64,000 bases of DNA from Alviniconcha marisindica. Taxonomy: Eukaryota > Mollusca > Gastropoda > Provannidae. The position numbers were made by a program, and so were the translations under genes. Below are positions 11,111-22,659 of this stretch, in pieces. Position 1 is the first letter of the stretch. The number at the start of each line of letters is the position of its first letter. Location: the NCBI GenBank assembly GCA_018857735.1, contig JABMCL010002073.1, positions 757,001-821,000 of the forward strand. The letters are read 5' to 3'. The notes beneath the pieces were generated by a model. That model had not been told where the DNA came from. It was given only the letters and a program-made list of their open reading frames with translations, and did no database searches.

Positions 11111-13560
11111 ATTGAATACACGTATGCATATTGAAAGCTGGCACAGCAGCCGGAACCACACTACAGGTTTTCAGAGCTGAGGTGTAGATGTAGTTCCGTT
11201 TGTTTTGCTTTATCTTCCGATATTAAACAAATATTTAGAGACATGAGCACTCTGAGGCAATCGTTTGCTGTATGCCTGTGAACAGCAAGCTAAATTTGCA
11301 ACGGAGTCGTACCGAGTTAACGTAACACAACCTCCCAGGTGACCTACACGATGCAGCGGGGTATCACAGACCCTGAGAATGTACAGTGGGCGATATTGTG
11401 ACCAGACCAGTAAGTAGACCCTGTAGTAGTGACCTGACAATGTGCACGACGTAACCACTGTGGATGTGGAGGCCTTTACGATCGAATTTCATTCGACTAA
11501 TGCGAATTTTATACGACTGATATCTTTTAATAATAATCTCATTTCATCGCTTTTTACAGTCTCGAATGAAATTTTTGCGTGTTTGCTGCTGTTGTTGTCT
11601 TGCAAACAGTCTATCGCGCTCCCTTTTGAACAAGTTCGCTATTTGGAGGGGGACATTCGTTTTCACCAAAATTTCATCTAGGATAAAAGTACTCTTGGAA
11701 CATTGAATTAGATTTGTATAACTGAATTTTGTTTACATCAGTTGGTGGTAGCAATTAATATTTTGACTTTTCGTGTAAAAAAGTTCCTGTTTGTAACCGC
11801 AAACATACGACTGTTTCATCGCAAAATCAACACAACTGACTGCACACAATCAGTTGATTCTAAACCAGAGAAAGAGTTTACAATTTCCAAAACACTGAAA
11901 TACTTTACTATTTAAAAATAAACTAACGCGGTAGTCCTCGGGCTCCTTTTCAAATTTTGCCTGTAGTAGTGACATGTTTGAAGACCAGCTTTACACCAAG
12001 TTCCCGGAGAACCCCCCAAACTTAAGCAGATAACGCGTGTACTGAAAGAGACCGTGGCAATCTGCCTTTACAGCTGGCTGAATAAAAATAAAAACTAGCT
12101 CAGGCAGTTTCACGCACCGCCACACACGTAAAATAAATCCACAAAGACAGTAAGACATTTTTCCTACACGTCCACATTGTTTCAAGTAGCCTTCCTTATG
12201 ACATGGGCAGCTAGTAAGTAGCTACTCGCAGACACGTTTTCCAGTCATATGCATCTGGCACAACACAACACAAAAAGGGCCATAGGCCCCAGAGTCCCCA
12301 GTTTGACTTGTGTGAGAAATGCTCACAAAACATGTACATGGTTAATCTCCGCAGAGTTGGTGCTAGCATAGAAAAAGTCCAGACGTATCGAAGAAGAGCA
12401 GTCGGGTCAAAGGAAAGCCTCATCTCGACCAGTGAACATCAACCGGCTCGCACTGAAGCTTGAAATTTCACTGAACACGTTAATGGCTGTGTGTGATTTC
12501 TAAATCCACTCCCTGTCCGAAGTCGCCGGAGCGAAGGAAATGGATGGTGATGATGAAGAAGACTGTCCATTTGCAGCGCACCGAAAAAACAGCCGTGCCC
12601 AATCTCGGAAAGATTTCACGCATTGCTGTCTTTGCTGTCTCGTTGCAAACTCGCTGCAGACAAAAGGGACGGCTCACCCCGACATTCTCAGTTCTCCCTC
12701 GGTCATTACATCCACACATTTCCGGGGTGGGGGGTGGGAGGTGGGCGGGGGGGAAGTTGGGACGCCACCATCAGGGAATCAGCGATTTCCCTTTATGTTT
12801 TGCTGTCGCATGCTTAGAACTCTTCCTTTCACCCACTGAACACCTTTGGCTTCGGCTTTAACACTAAACCCGACCAGCCGATCATTTGACGAGTCATGGA
12901 AGATTCTTTGGCCAGTTTGCCCCCTTCCCCCCTCCTTTCCCAACCTTACTTATCCCGTTCTGGCGCTGAAATCTTCTCCATCAGAATGCCCTCTTTCGAA
13001 GATTTCCACCCAGAAACCCTATTAACATTTATGGATGAAGTGAACAGGATCCAACTGTACTTTTAAATACGACCGCAATCGATATGGACCGACTGATATA
13101 TGTTCGGCCTGAATCATTTAAAGGGTTGTTCGGCTTGGATCAGTGTAGGGCGTGTTAGGCGCGGATCATTTCAAGGTTTGCCCTGGCGTTAGCAAGCTTG
13201 AACGAACAGTACGGACATGCTGACCCATGATATATTTTTAAACTTCGTGAATGCTGCTAAGCACCGTCCATAGTCGCCCTTTGTCGAATGCGTCAGCCTC
13301 TCCCTCAGCGTCCCATCATGGCTCATTCTGAGCGTGTGATGTTTCTGCCCCGAGTTACGATGCCCCGCGGCCCACTGGAGCAGAACTGAAGGCATTTAAG
13401 CACCATCTCAGCATGGCCCAACGGAACAGAACGGCGAATCACGCTGGAACGGTGCTTACTTCACTGAGCCATGCAGAGGTGGAGTACGTTTCGAAACAAG
13501 TTCTGCTTTGTTGGGCCATGATGGAGCGGTGCTTCCGCCATCAGTTCTGCTCTGTTCCAC
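11111..13560. other. 3' flank, no gene recognised
   Basis: Non-repetitive sequence apart from G-rich runs near 12725-12760. Frames at 12480-12861 on both strands show no recognisable domain. Confidence 0.55.
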
Positions 13561-13665
13561 CGAGTTCCGCCCTGCTGGACCAGCCTGGAAGATGCCCCAG
13601 TGAACAGAACGGTGCTTACCCCACTGGGCCATGCTGGTGGTCGTGCTTCTGCCTTCAGATCTGCT

Positions 13666-14043
13666 CCGTTGGGCCATGTTGAGGTGTTGCTTCTGCCTTA
13701 ACTTTCTGCTCCATTGGGCCATGTTGAGGTGGTGTTTCCACCTTCAGTTTCTGCTCCGTTTGGCCATGCTGGGGTGGTGCTTCTACCTTCAGTTTCTGCT
13801 CCATTTGGCCATGTTGAAGTGGTGCTTCTACCTTCAGTTTCTGCTCCGTTTAGCCATGCTGGGGTGGTGCTTCTACCTTCAGTTTCTGCTCCATTTGGCC
13901 ATGCTGGGGTGGTGCTTCTACCTTCAGTTTCTGCTCCGTTTGGCCATGCTGGGGTGGTGCTTCTACCTTCAGTTTCTGCTCCGTTGGGCCATGCTGGGGT
14001 GGTGCTTCTACCTTCAGTTTCTGCTCCGTTGGGCCATGCCGGG
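13666..14043. repeat. 45-bp tandem array
   Basis: About eight units of GGCCATGCTGGGGTGGTGCT, TCTACCTTCAGTTTCTGCTC and CGTTT. A 206-codon plus frame and shorter minus frames cross it because the unit is a multiple of three. Looser units extend left to about 13400. Confidence 0.92.
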
Positions 14044-14259
14044 GCAACGGCTTCTTGCTGCTGGTCGGGCCAGTGCTTTGTGTGTGGGTCTCTTGGCGCA
14101 GTTCTGCTTCACGGGACAACGCCGCTGCGTAACGAAGGCCAGGCACAGTAACAAGGGACACTCGGGGGCTGACGGCATTTTCATCTTAATAAATTTTACC
14201 TCGAAATGCACATCTCGGAGGTGGCGCGCTGCAGTGATAAGTCGCTGGTGAAAAACCAA

Positions 14260-15000
14260 GGGTCAGGATAAGGATCCGGTTACTATCTCCGAGTTTCGTG
14301 GGGGAATGGGATGTCGGTGCGATGGGGTTGTCGTCCCCTCACCTCTCTCATAAAAAAAACGACACTCCCCCACCTCTCTCTCTCGTAAAAAACACATACA
14401 CCCCACCTCTCTCTCTCTCGTAAAAAAACAAACACACCCCACCTCTCTTTCTCGTCAAAAACAAACACTCCCCCCAACCCTAACAGGCTGAAGTACAGCC
14501 TCTTGCCCCAGGCTGGCGTCTTACTTATTGAAAGATCAAACCGCACTCTGTGCAATCACCCCACAAGCAACGCATCCTCTTGAACCGGTCGTCACGAGCT
14601 GACCGTGAATCCACCGTCACGTGCTCGTCTTCATTAGCTGAAGAACTTCTTTGGCAGAAACACCACCATCAGATTCAGTCTCAACAAAGAAGAAAGCCCG
14701 AAGAACACCCTTGAACGTCGTCCGCCACATCTGAACGGGAAGAACGTGCGAACGAATCGGCCGGTAAGCAACGCCAGACGTGAGCACGCGCAAAATACGC
14801 TGTATAATAGTAATAATAATAATAATAATAACAATAGCAACAAACGTAATTCACAGATACAGAAAGACCAAGTCCTGATCGTCGCCAGAATCGTTGGTTA
14901 GTTGGTGGACTGATGTAGTTACTCCTTATCCTCGACTACACACGGGGAAATCTCAGTTCTAGTGGTTGTTTCCTTCTTTCATTGCCAGAGAATTGCGGTC
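14260..15000. other. 3' flank with short CT-rich repeat
   Basis: Three or four units of CACCTCTCTCTCTCGTAAAA at 14340-14460 and (AAT)n at 14806-14830. No gene recognised. Confidence 0.6.
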
Positions 15001-15039
15001 TGTTTGTGTTTGACACCGAGTGCACTGCGATCGTACATG

Positions 15040-15780
15040 CTTCTCAAAGAGTGTGCTTCAGTCCGTACTTGTTTCACAGTAATTGCAGTACATGCACAGT
15101 GTACAGTACAGTTTGTACGTTTTTTTTCTTTTCTTCTTCTGAATATACCGCAATCTGTACCTGTTTCACACTGAGTGCTCTCACACGTCTCACAGTGTTT
15201 TGCAGTTTGCAACGTGTTTTGCAGAGGGTACTGCAGTCTGTAAGGGGCCCACATTGACTGTGTTGCAGTCTGCCTTTGTTTCACACTGAATGTACTGCAG
15301 TATGTCCGTGTTTCACAGGAGTATTGCAATCTGCCCTTGTTTCACACTGAGTGTACTACAGTATGTACGTGTTTCACAAGTGTATTGCAGTCTGCCCTTG
15401 TTTCACACCAAGTATACTGCAGTCTGATGTTTCCGATTCACAATGGGTGTACTGCAGTATGTCCGTGTTTCACAAGTGTATTGCAGTCCGTGTTTCACAC
15501 ATTTTCACACGTGTATCGCAGTCTGCCCATGTTTCACACCGAGTGTACTGCAGGCCCCGTTTTACACTGGGTGTACCGCAAGCTGTACGCATTTCACACT
15601 CAGTGTACTGCAGTCTGCCCATAATTATGTTACACTGAGCATACTGCAGTTTTACGGAGGGTACTTAATGGTACTGAGCGTGTTTCACACCGGTTGCACT
15701 GCACGGTCTACGCGTTTCAAACGGTGTAGTAGGGCAGCCTGCACGTGTTTGACACTGTGAATGCACACCAGTCTGGATGT
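15040..15780. repeat. Degenerate 33/66-bp tandem array
   Basis: Repeated GTTTCACACTGAGTGTACTG then CAGTCTGCCC, with drift. It begins about 140 bp past the receptor stop codon, in the region expected to hold the 3' UTR. Several open frames on both strands are by-products. Confidence 0.85.
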
Positions 15781-15919
15781 CCAACGCTTTTGCAACCGAA
15801 ATCTGGAGCCTCTCCGTACGCACACACCCCAACTGCCAGCTGGAACAGGGAGAACACGAGGGCTGACGGGCTACACTATGAATATTCACAAGGACCAACA
15901 CGCCGCACCCAGGCCGGTG

Positions 15920-16132
15920 CTATACGTTCGTCGATTCGTTATAATCGTCCAGGTTTATCACAATTCGCTTTCCGTTGAGGTTAGGGGAGGAGGGGGTAGA
16001 GTCCGGGGGGAGCTCCTCCTTGTTGGCTGCCTCCGTCATGGCTGACAGCTTGTACTGCAGGTGCCTGTTGCCCAGCTTCATGTTGCGCTGCTTCAGCAGT
16101 TCTAGCTGGGTGTACAGGCGCCGGAACTCCTC
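15920..16132 (-). CDS. Receptor exon 10: cytoplasmic helix and stop
   Basis: 213 nt including a TAG stop at 15922-15920. The acceptor is GTGCTTGCAG, phase 0. It encodes EEFRRLYTQLELLKQRNMKL, then GNRHLQYKLS and 40 further residues ending NESTNV. The E-x-x-R-x-L-Y-x-Q-L-E helix matches the region after TM7 in GPR158. Vertebrate tails then run several hundred residues with PWE-type motifs; here the frame stops after 70 codons. GTATAG at the stop could instead serve as a donor (AAC|GTATAG), which would extend the protein. No AATAAA was seen by eye on this strand in the next 1.5 kb. Confidence 0.85.
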   Translation of the reverse strand, partial: EEFRRLYTQLELLKQRNMKLGNRHLQYKLSAMTEAANKEELPPDSTPSSPNLNGKRIVINLDDYNESTNV

Positions 16133-19100
16133 CTGCAAGCACACAGAAACACGCAGTGGGTAATGTAATGCGCAAACTACCGATTTCACGTGCCGGTTGG
16201 CCAGCTTTATTTTGTGTTACTTCAGCAGCAGCTGTGTGCACTGGCGCCGGAACTCCTCCTGCATGCACACAGAAACATGCAATGGTTAATACAGGTAGTT
16301 TCACGTGCCTGTTGCCCAGTTTTACGTTATGCTACTTCTGCAGTTCTAGCTGCGTGTAAGGCGACGAAACTCCTGCAAGCACACAGAAACATGCATTACA
16401 TCAATGCGCTAGTTACTAATTTCACACGCCTGTTGCCCAGCTTCATGATGCTGCTGAGTGTACAGGCGCCGGAACTCCTCCTGCAATCGCGCTGAAACAC
16501 GAAATGGGTGATACAGTGCTTAACTACCGATTTCACGTGCCAGTGGTTCAGCGTAAGGTTACGCTGCTTTTGCAGTTCTAGCTGACTGTACCGGCGCCAG
16601 AACTCCTCCTGCAAGTACATAGAAACAGGAATAGGTAATTACCGATTTCTCGTGCGAGTGGTTCAGCATAAAGTTGCGTTGCATTTCTAGCTGGGTGTAC
16701 AGACGCCGGAACTCCTTCTGCAAGCACACAGAAACAGGAATTGGTAAATACCGATTTCACGTGCCACTGGTTCAGCATAAAGTTGCGGTGCATTTCTAGC
16801 TGGGTGTACAGGAGCCGGACAGCCTCCTGCAAGCACACATTAAGAGGCGATGGCTAATAACCGTACGGTGCTAACCACGGATTTCACGTGCTATTGGTTT
16901 AATTAGCTTAAAGGTTGCGCTGCCTCAGAACTTCTGATGAGGCTGCCAACGTAAAAAACAGTTCGGATCTGAGTTAAGTTCTCATGGGCATCGCAACTCA
17001 CTCAGACGAAAACCTTTTTTTCACGGCAAAACACGTTAACTGCGTTCCTGATTGTCCGCTTTCGCCCACCAATAAACCTTTGAGGTCGTGAGGCATCATG
17101 TGTGCAAGCCTTTTTTAAAGGGCCCCCCGTTCACAGACGCAAGGTGGTCTGAAAATGAAGAAACTGTGTAATGTAGAAAATGGGCAACACATTTCCATTT
17201 GCTTCGTGATCTCATTAAGGGTTTTTTCCCCCTCCACCGAACTATTTGTGAGAAAGTCCGGGAAGTCATTTAAAATAAAGATGACATCGAGATTTGAGGA
17301 ATTTGCATTTCGTAATGTAGGACAACGTTGACATGTCAGATGGTTCTGTTTGAAAATCTGTATTGCGTTTTTGTACTGTTTTGTAGTACCATTTTTGTGT
17401 TGTCTTTTGCCCGAAGGCTGTCGGGAACAACAAACAGACAGCCATTGGCAAATATTGTATTATTTAATGACTCGTCTCAGACTGGATAATCTACTTGAAA
17501 CCGTTCTTCAAAACATCCGCCAATAGACTGGCTCTGATTGGCTACAGTGTACGTGTTACTACAGTTCTGATTGGCTACAGTGTACGTGTTACTACATTTC
17601 TGATTGGCTACAGTGTACGTGTTACTACAGCTCTGATTGGCTACAGTGTACGTGTTACTACAGCTCTGATTTGCTACAGTATAGGTGTTACAATGGCTCT
17701 GATTGGCTACGGTGTACGTGTTACTACAGCTCTGATTGGCTACAGTGTACGTGTTACTACAGTTCTGATTGACTACGGCGTACGTGTTACTACAGCTCTG
17801 ATTAGCAACGGTGTACGTGTTACAACAGCTCTGATTTGCTACAGTATAGGTGTTACAATGGCTCTGATTGGCTACAGTATAGGTGTTACTACATCTCTGA
17901 TTGTGTAGAGCATGCATGTTACTACAGCTCTGATTGGCTACAGTATACGTGCTACCACAGCTCTGATTGGCTACGGTGTACGTGTTACTACTGCAATGAC
18001 TGGCTACAACATGGGTGTTACTACAGATCTGATTGGCTACAGTAGGCGTGTTAGTACAGCGCATTTCCATAAGTAATAATCTATTTAATACTGGTTTGCT
18101 TTTATTAACCTTGCCTGTAAGTTGTTGCGCATTCTTAGATTGTGAATCTTTTATACATGTAGATTTTGTTTGTTCATGTGTGGCACCCATGGTTTCCTTT
18201 GAATGGAACAAGTAAGTAAGTAACTTGGTGTTTTACGCCCAGTCAACCATTACGGTTATATCAGGGCGAGCTGAATGGAACAAAGAAGTAAATGGCTTGA
18301 AATAGAACGTGAAACGAAAGTGATTTCAATTATTTCGCTTGTGTGCTCTATACCCGCGCAGGTGTAACTGCAGAGAAACTTCGTCGCCACTCTCACCCGT
18401 AGGGGTAAGACTGCTGGTGCCCAAGTCTCCTTAGACTCGTTTAACGGCACATTCCCAGACGACTTCATCCCTACGCTCAGATGAGGCCCCGGCTGAACAG
18501 TCTGCATTGTTGAACTCTGCCAGCGTGAGTGGGAAGAGTATATCCCCTAAAGAAATTACATCAGATTACCCCAAGACTAGATGAGCGTTTTCCATCCTGT
18601 GGTTCAAGCAGAAGAGAGGTGACTGTCCTCTCTCTAGACGACATAATTATTGACCATACAGTCACATAAGACTCGGTTCTGAGCTAGCTTCGCCCCCTCC
18701 CCCCATCCCCCCTCCTTTTCTTTTTAAACTTGTGACTTGCCGTTTTGTTCGTCCTGACACGGTTTTTGGATGTGTGATTTAAAATAGTGTGTGTTCGTCC
18801 TGATACTCTTTGTGAATGTGTGACTTAATATAGTGTGTGTGCCTCCTGATACTGTTTCTTAATGTGTGATTTAATATAGTGTGTGTTCGTCCTGATACTA
18901 TTTCTGAATGTGTAATTACAAGAGTGTGTTCGTCCTGATACTGTTTGTGAATGAATGTGTGATTTAAAATTGCGTGTTCCTTTTGATACTGTTTTTGAAC
19001 GTGCTGTTTAAAATGGTGTTTGTTCGTCCCGATAATGTTTTAAATGTGTGATTTAAAATGGTGTTTGCTCGTCCTAATACTATTTTTGAATGTGTGATTG

Positions 19101-20319
19101 AAAACGTTTGTTCGTCCTGATACAGTTTTTGAATGTGTGATTTAAAATAATGTTTGTTCGTCCTGGGGAGAACTTGTGCGGGTCACGGGGGCCGTTAAAA
19201 CCGAAGAACTTGCTAACTGACTTGTGATTTGATTTGACCTGGGCTAGTATTGAACAGCTGTGACTGTGCGATTCGTCCCAGGACGTTCAAGTCCAGAACT
19301 AACATACGACTTGCTCTTTCTTGCTAGTCCATGCAATAATTTGTTTCCTTTAGAACAGTTAGTCTGCTACCCTGTTCAGATTGATGTCAGAAAAAGCGCT
19401 TTACAGTGCCCGCATATTGTTCTGGGGTTCATCCTTGCAAAACTGATACTTCCACTGGCTTTCCTAGCCTTATGTGCTCTTTTAACAGGGGTAATATTGA
19501 AGGGACTAACTCTTCGAAAATTTGTGTTTGAAGTTGATGTATTTTGTTGTTTTATGTTTGTGTATGGATTGGTTTCGTGGACTGACATGGGAAAGAGTTT
19601 ATATGTATATGAGAGGATTTTAAGTGTGCGTTTACTTACGACTGAGTTTTGTCCTGAGGTGACTCGGTGCGGTTGGCATGACGTTGAAATCCAGTTACTA
19701 ACTTCTGTTGGCTGTAGTCTGGTGAAACGTAAATATTCGAGACGTGCTTGTTGTTGACCGTTTTGGGCTTGACTGCGTTTGCTGTTGACTACGTTACGTC
19801 TGGAACCTTTTGCCCGTGATTTGGCGACTTGCGTTTTGAACTGGTGCGTCAAAGAAATTTTGAATATATGATTCGTCCTTAGGTGAGTGACCCTATGCGG
19901 TTGACGGGACGTAAAAATCCAAGAACCAGCCAACCAACCAACCAACCAACCAACCCAGCCATGCAGCCAAGGACCGAGCGTGCCGTGGCGAGAAGTGTCT
20001 GCCCGAGTCCCAAGGAACGCCTCAAACGGATCAAAGCCGGGGCTGGCAAGGCAGGGAGTCAATGAGGGGGTCAATAGGGGCCGACAATGGGAGTCGGAAC
20101 GGGAGGCTGTGAATGCAACCTGAGAGTGGACAAGAGGGAGCTGGAGAGGGAAGAGGCGATGGAGGGCTGGAGGACGTCGAGAGAGACGGGGACCGAAGGC
20201 GGGTGGGTCAATACAGTCGATAGGTCAAACACACGTGTACACAGAGCAGGAAATAGGGTAATTAGACAGATTCTACTTCAGTTCAAATGTGCAAACACTG
20301 GCCGGCTCTTTGGTCGCAC

Positions 20320-20380
<61 letters not shown>

Positions 20381-20424
20381 CACATATGCAAATAGTAACT
20401 CAAAATTTCCTCAAAAATTCACTG

Positions 20425-20461
<37 letters not shown>

Positions 20462-22189
20462 GCAAATCGTAACTCTAAATTTTCTCTAAACTTCCGAGGA
20501 AAGCAGTCGCCCAAAAGACGGAAGCGTGATATTCACCGAAGGACATTTCTGAGCCAAAAGGCCACTGGAAATGCAGACCAGTCACTGAAAGCTAATGCGG
20601 CAATTCTGCGGAAGATTAAGGCAAGCAGTCGCTATACATACAGCACTAATTGTTCAACCAACGGAGCTGTATACTCTGGGGACTGCCAGCAACACCGGAA
20701 GCCGTGAGGGCGTTGGAATTTGGGTCTTGGACTCGCCGAAGGACAGAAGCGGGTCCCAAGTCGCTGATTAAATGTGATTCTCTTACTTGTCTCTCTGTTA
20801 AATCGCTACAGCGGATGGGGAAATTAAGGTTTCCTCTGCCGAGTTCCCTGAGCTATAATTATTAACAGCTCCCTTTATTTAAGCCTGCTGTCAACGTTCT
20901 GGCCAGAGACAATCAGATGCCGATAATGACAATCTTAGTAGCCTCAGGTCCTGATCAGCCGAACAGTAGCAATTATCCAAGACGGCATTGGGCGGTAAGT
21001 GGGGTACGGTGGAGGCGAGGGCGGGATAAAGAAAGAAATTAATTGGTTTTTAACAAATTGAAATAGAAAAAGGTCTATGCAGAACCACAGGTCCCTAAAC
21101 GTTCAGTCAGCCACGCAGTCACATCGGAATATGTATAGACTATGGTAAAGAAAAAGCCTCTGACAAAAGCGCGCAATGTTAAATAACCCGGACAAGCGAA
21201 AAGGTAGGAATTGAGTGTTCCCATTGCACACCAGAGCGGAGATCATTCAGCTGTTGAGTCTGTTAAGTGCAGGCCTTTTCTTGTCTGTCTTCACGGGTCA
21301 TTTCATGCGCCAGAGAAGCACTGCAGCGTCCCCAATCACGCGTGACCGATGACTGAGGCAATAACTGACCGCGGATCACTGGATTTCAATTAAGCAGCCT
21401 TTTCTGCCCGCCGCTCGCTCCCTGTGCAGCAGAATTACGTCTGGCATCGTTGGCTTAATTCGGCTTTACGTTTATTTCCCGTCACAAGTCATCTAAAAGA
21501 CAAGGCTGAAGGGGAAATGTTCCAGCCATTTCCGCTTCGCTTGAAAGGTTGCATCTTAACTACAATGTCGACTTCAGATTAAAAGGCCCAGTTAATGTGA
21601 ATTTAAAAAAAAACAAAAACAAAACAAAACCCATTGGCAACGGTGCTCCGATTCGAAAATGTTGATGTGCTTAATATTGACCGTTTTGAACTGATTGAAG
21701 TTGCTGTTGACTGCCTCGCCAAATTTAGACACATTCAGTCAACCACTGCATTTGAACCCGCTCTTATGACCCATGTGTTTAAAGTCGACTGCTTCGTGAA
21801 ATTTAGACACATTCAGTCAGTCAATGCATTTGAACCCGCTGTAAAGTGTCTAAATAAAATACCGCATTCAGTATAAGCTCGCAACGCTCGCTTTCCGTCA
21901 CTCCGACGGCACTCTTCCGCCATACCTGTCTTTTTCTCTCTGCACATATCAACCATCGCGCTCCCTTCGTTCTTCGACAGAAAGACTGCTCAAAATTCCA
22001 AAAACAAACTTGAAAACCTTCGGTGAACGTTCTTTTGGTTACATTGCTCCGACTGTCTGGAACTCGCTGCCGGCCGACCTGAGAGCTTTTCCCTCCCTCC
22101 CAACTTTCAAAGCTAACCTAAAAACGCATCTCTTCTCGCCAAGCCTTCTGATTGATTTGTACATGCCAACCGCTACCTGTTTTCATATT

Positions 22190-22256
<67 letters not shown>

Positions 22257-22350
22257 AGAGTTGGGGGCGGGGTGGGGACGGGGAGGGATGGAATTAAGGG
22301 TAGGTAGTAATATAATGATTCATTTTCTTTATATATTGCTGCTTCTCTGC

Positions 22351-22407
<57 letters not shown>

Positions 22408-22622
22408 TTATACATTGTTAGTTGTCATAATTATATGTATTATGTTTGTGAAACTTAGAAAATGTTGGAGAATGTTGTAAAGCGCAGTGAGTTTGTGTAC
22501 ACCAGGGAATAGCGCTGTATCTATTATTATTATTATTATTATTAAAGACCCATATGTTTAAGACCTACTACTACTGCAAGCAAACTCCACGACGACAATT
22601 TGTTCTGAAATTATTTCAATTG

Positions 22623-22659
<37 letters not shown>

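Larger units (their letters stand above)
16133..16935 (-). repeat. Tandem array of acceptor-plus-exon-10 fragments
   Basis: Six copies of about 110 bp and one 5' remnant (16880-16935) follow each other upstream of exon 10. Each holds a CTTGCAG-like acceptor, 65-81 nt related to the start of exon 10, and a short spacer ending at TTTCACGTGC (plus strand). Copies starting at 16258 (in-frame TAA), 16372 (frameshifts) and 16480 (deletion) are broken. Copies starting at 16608, 16717 and 16826 are open. This is intron sequence unless the open copies are used as exons. Confidence 0.88.

Noticed and set aside
13631..14251. 206-codon plus frame with L-A-M-L-G-W-C-F-Y-L-Q-F-L repeats, looking like a membrane protein
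   Set aside because: The 45-bp period explains the open frame; other frames in the same stretch are open too, and the ends show no coding character.
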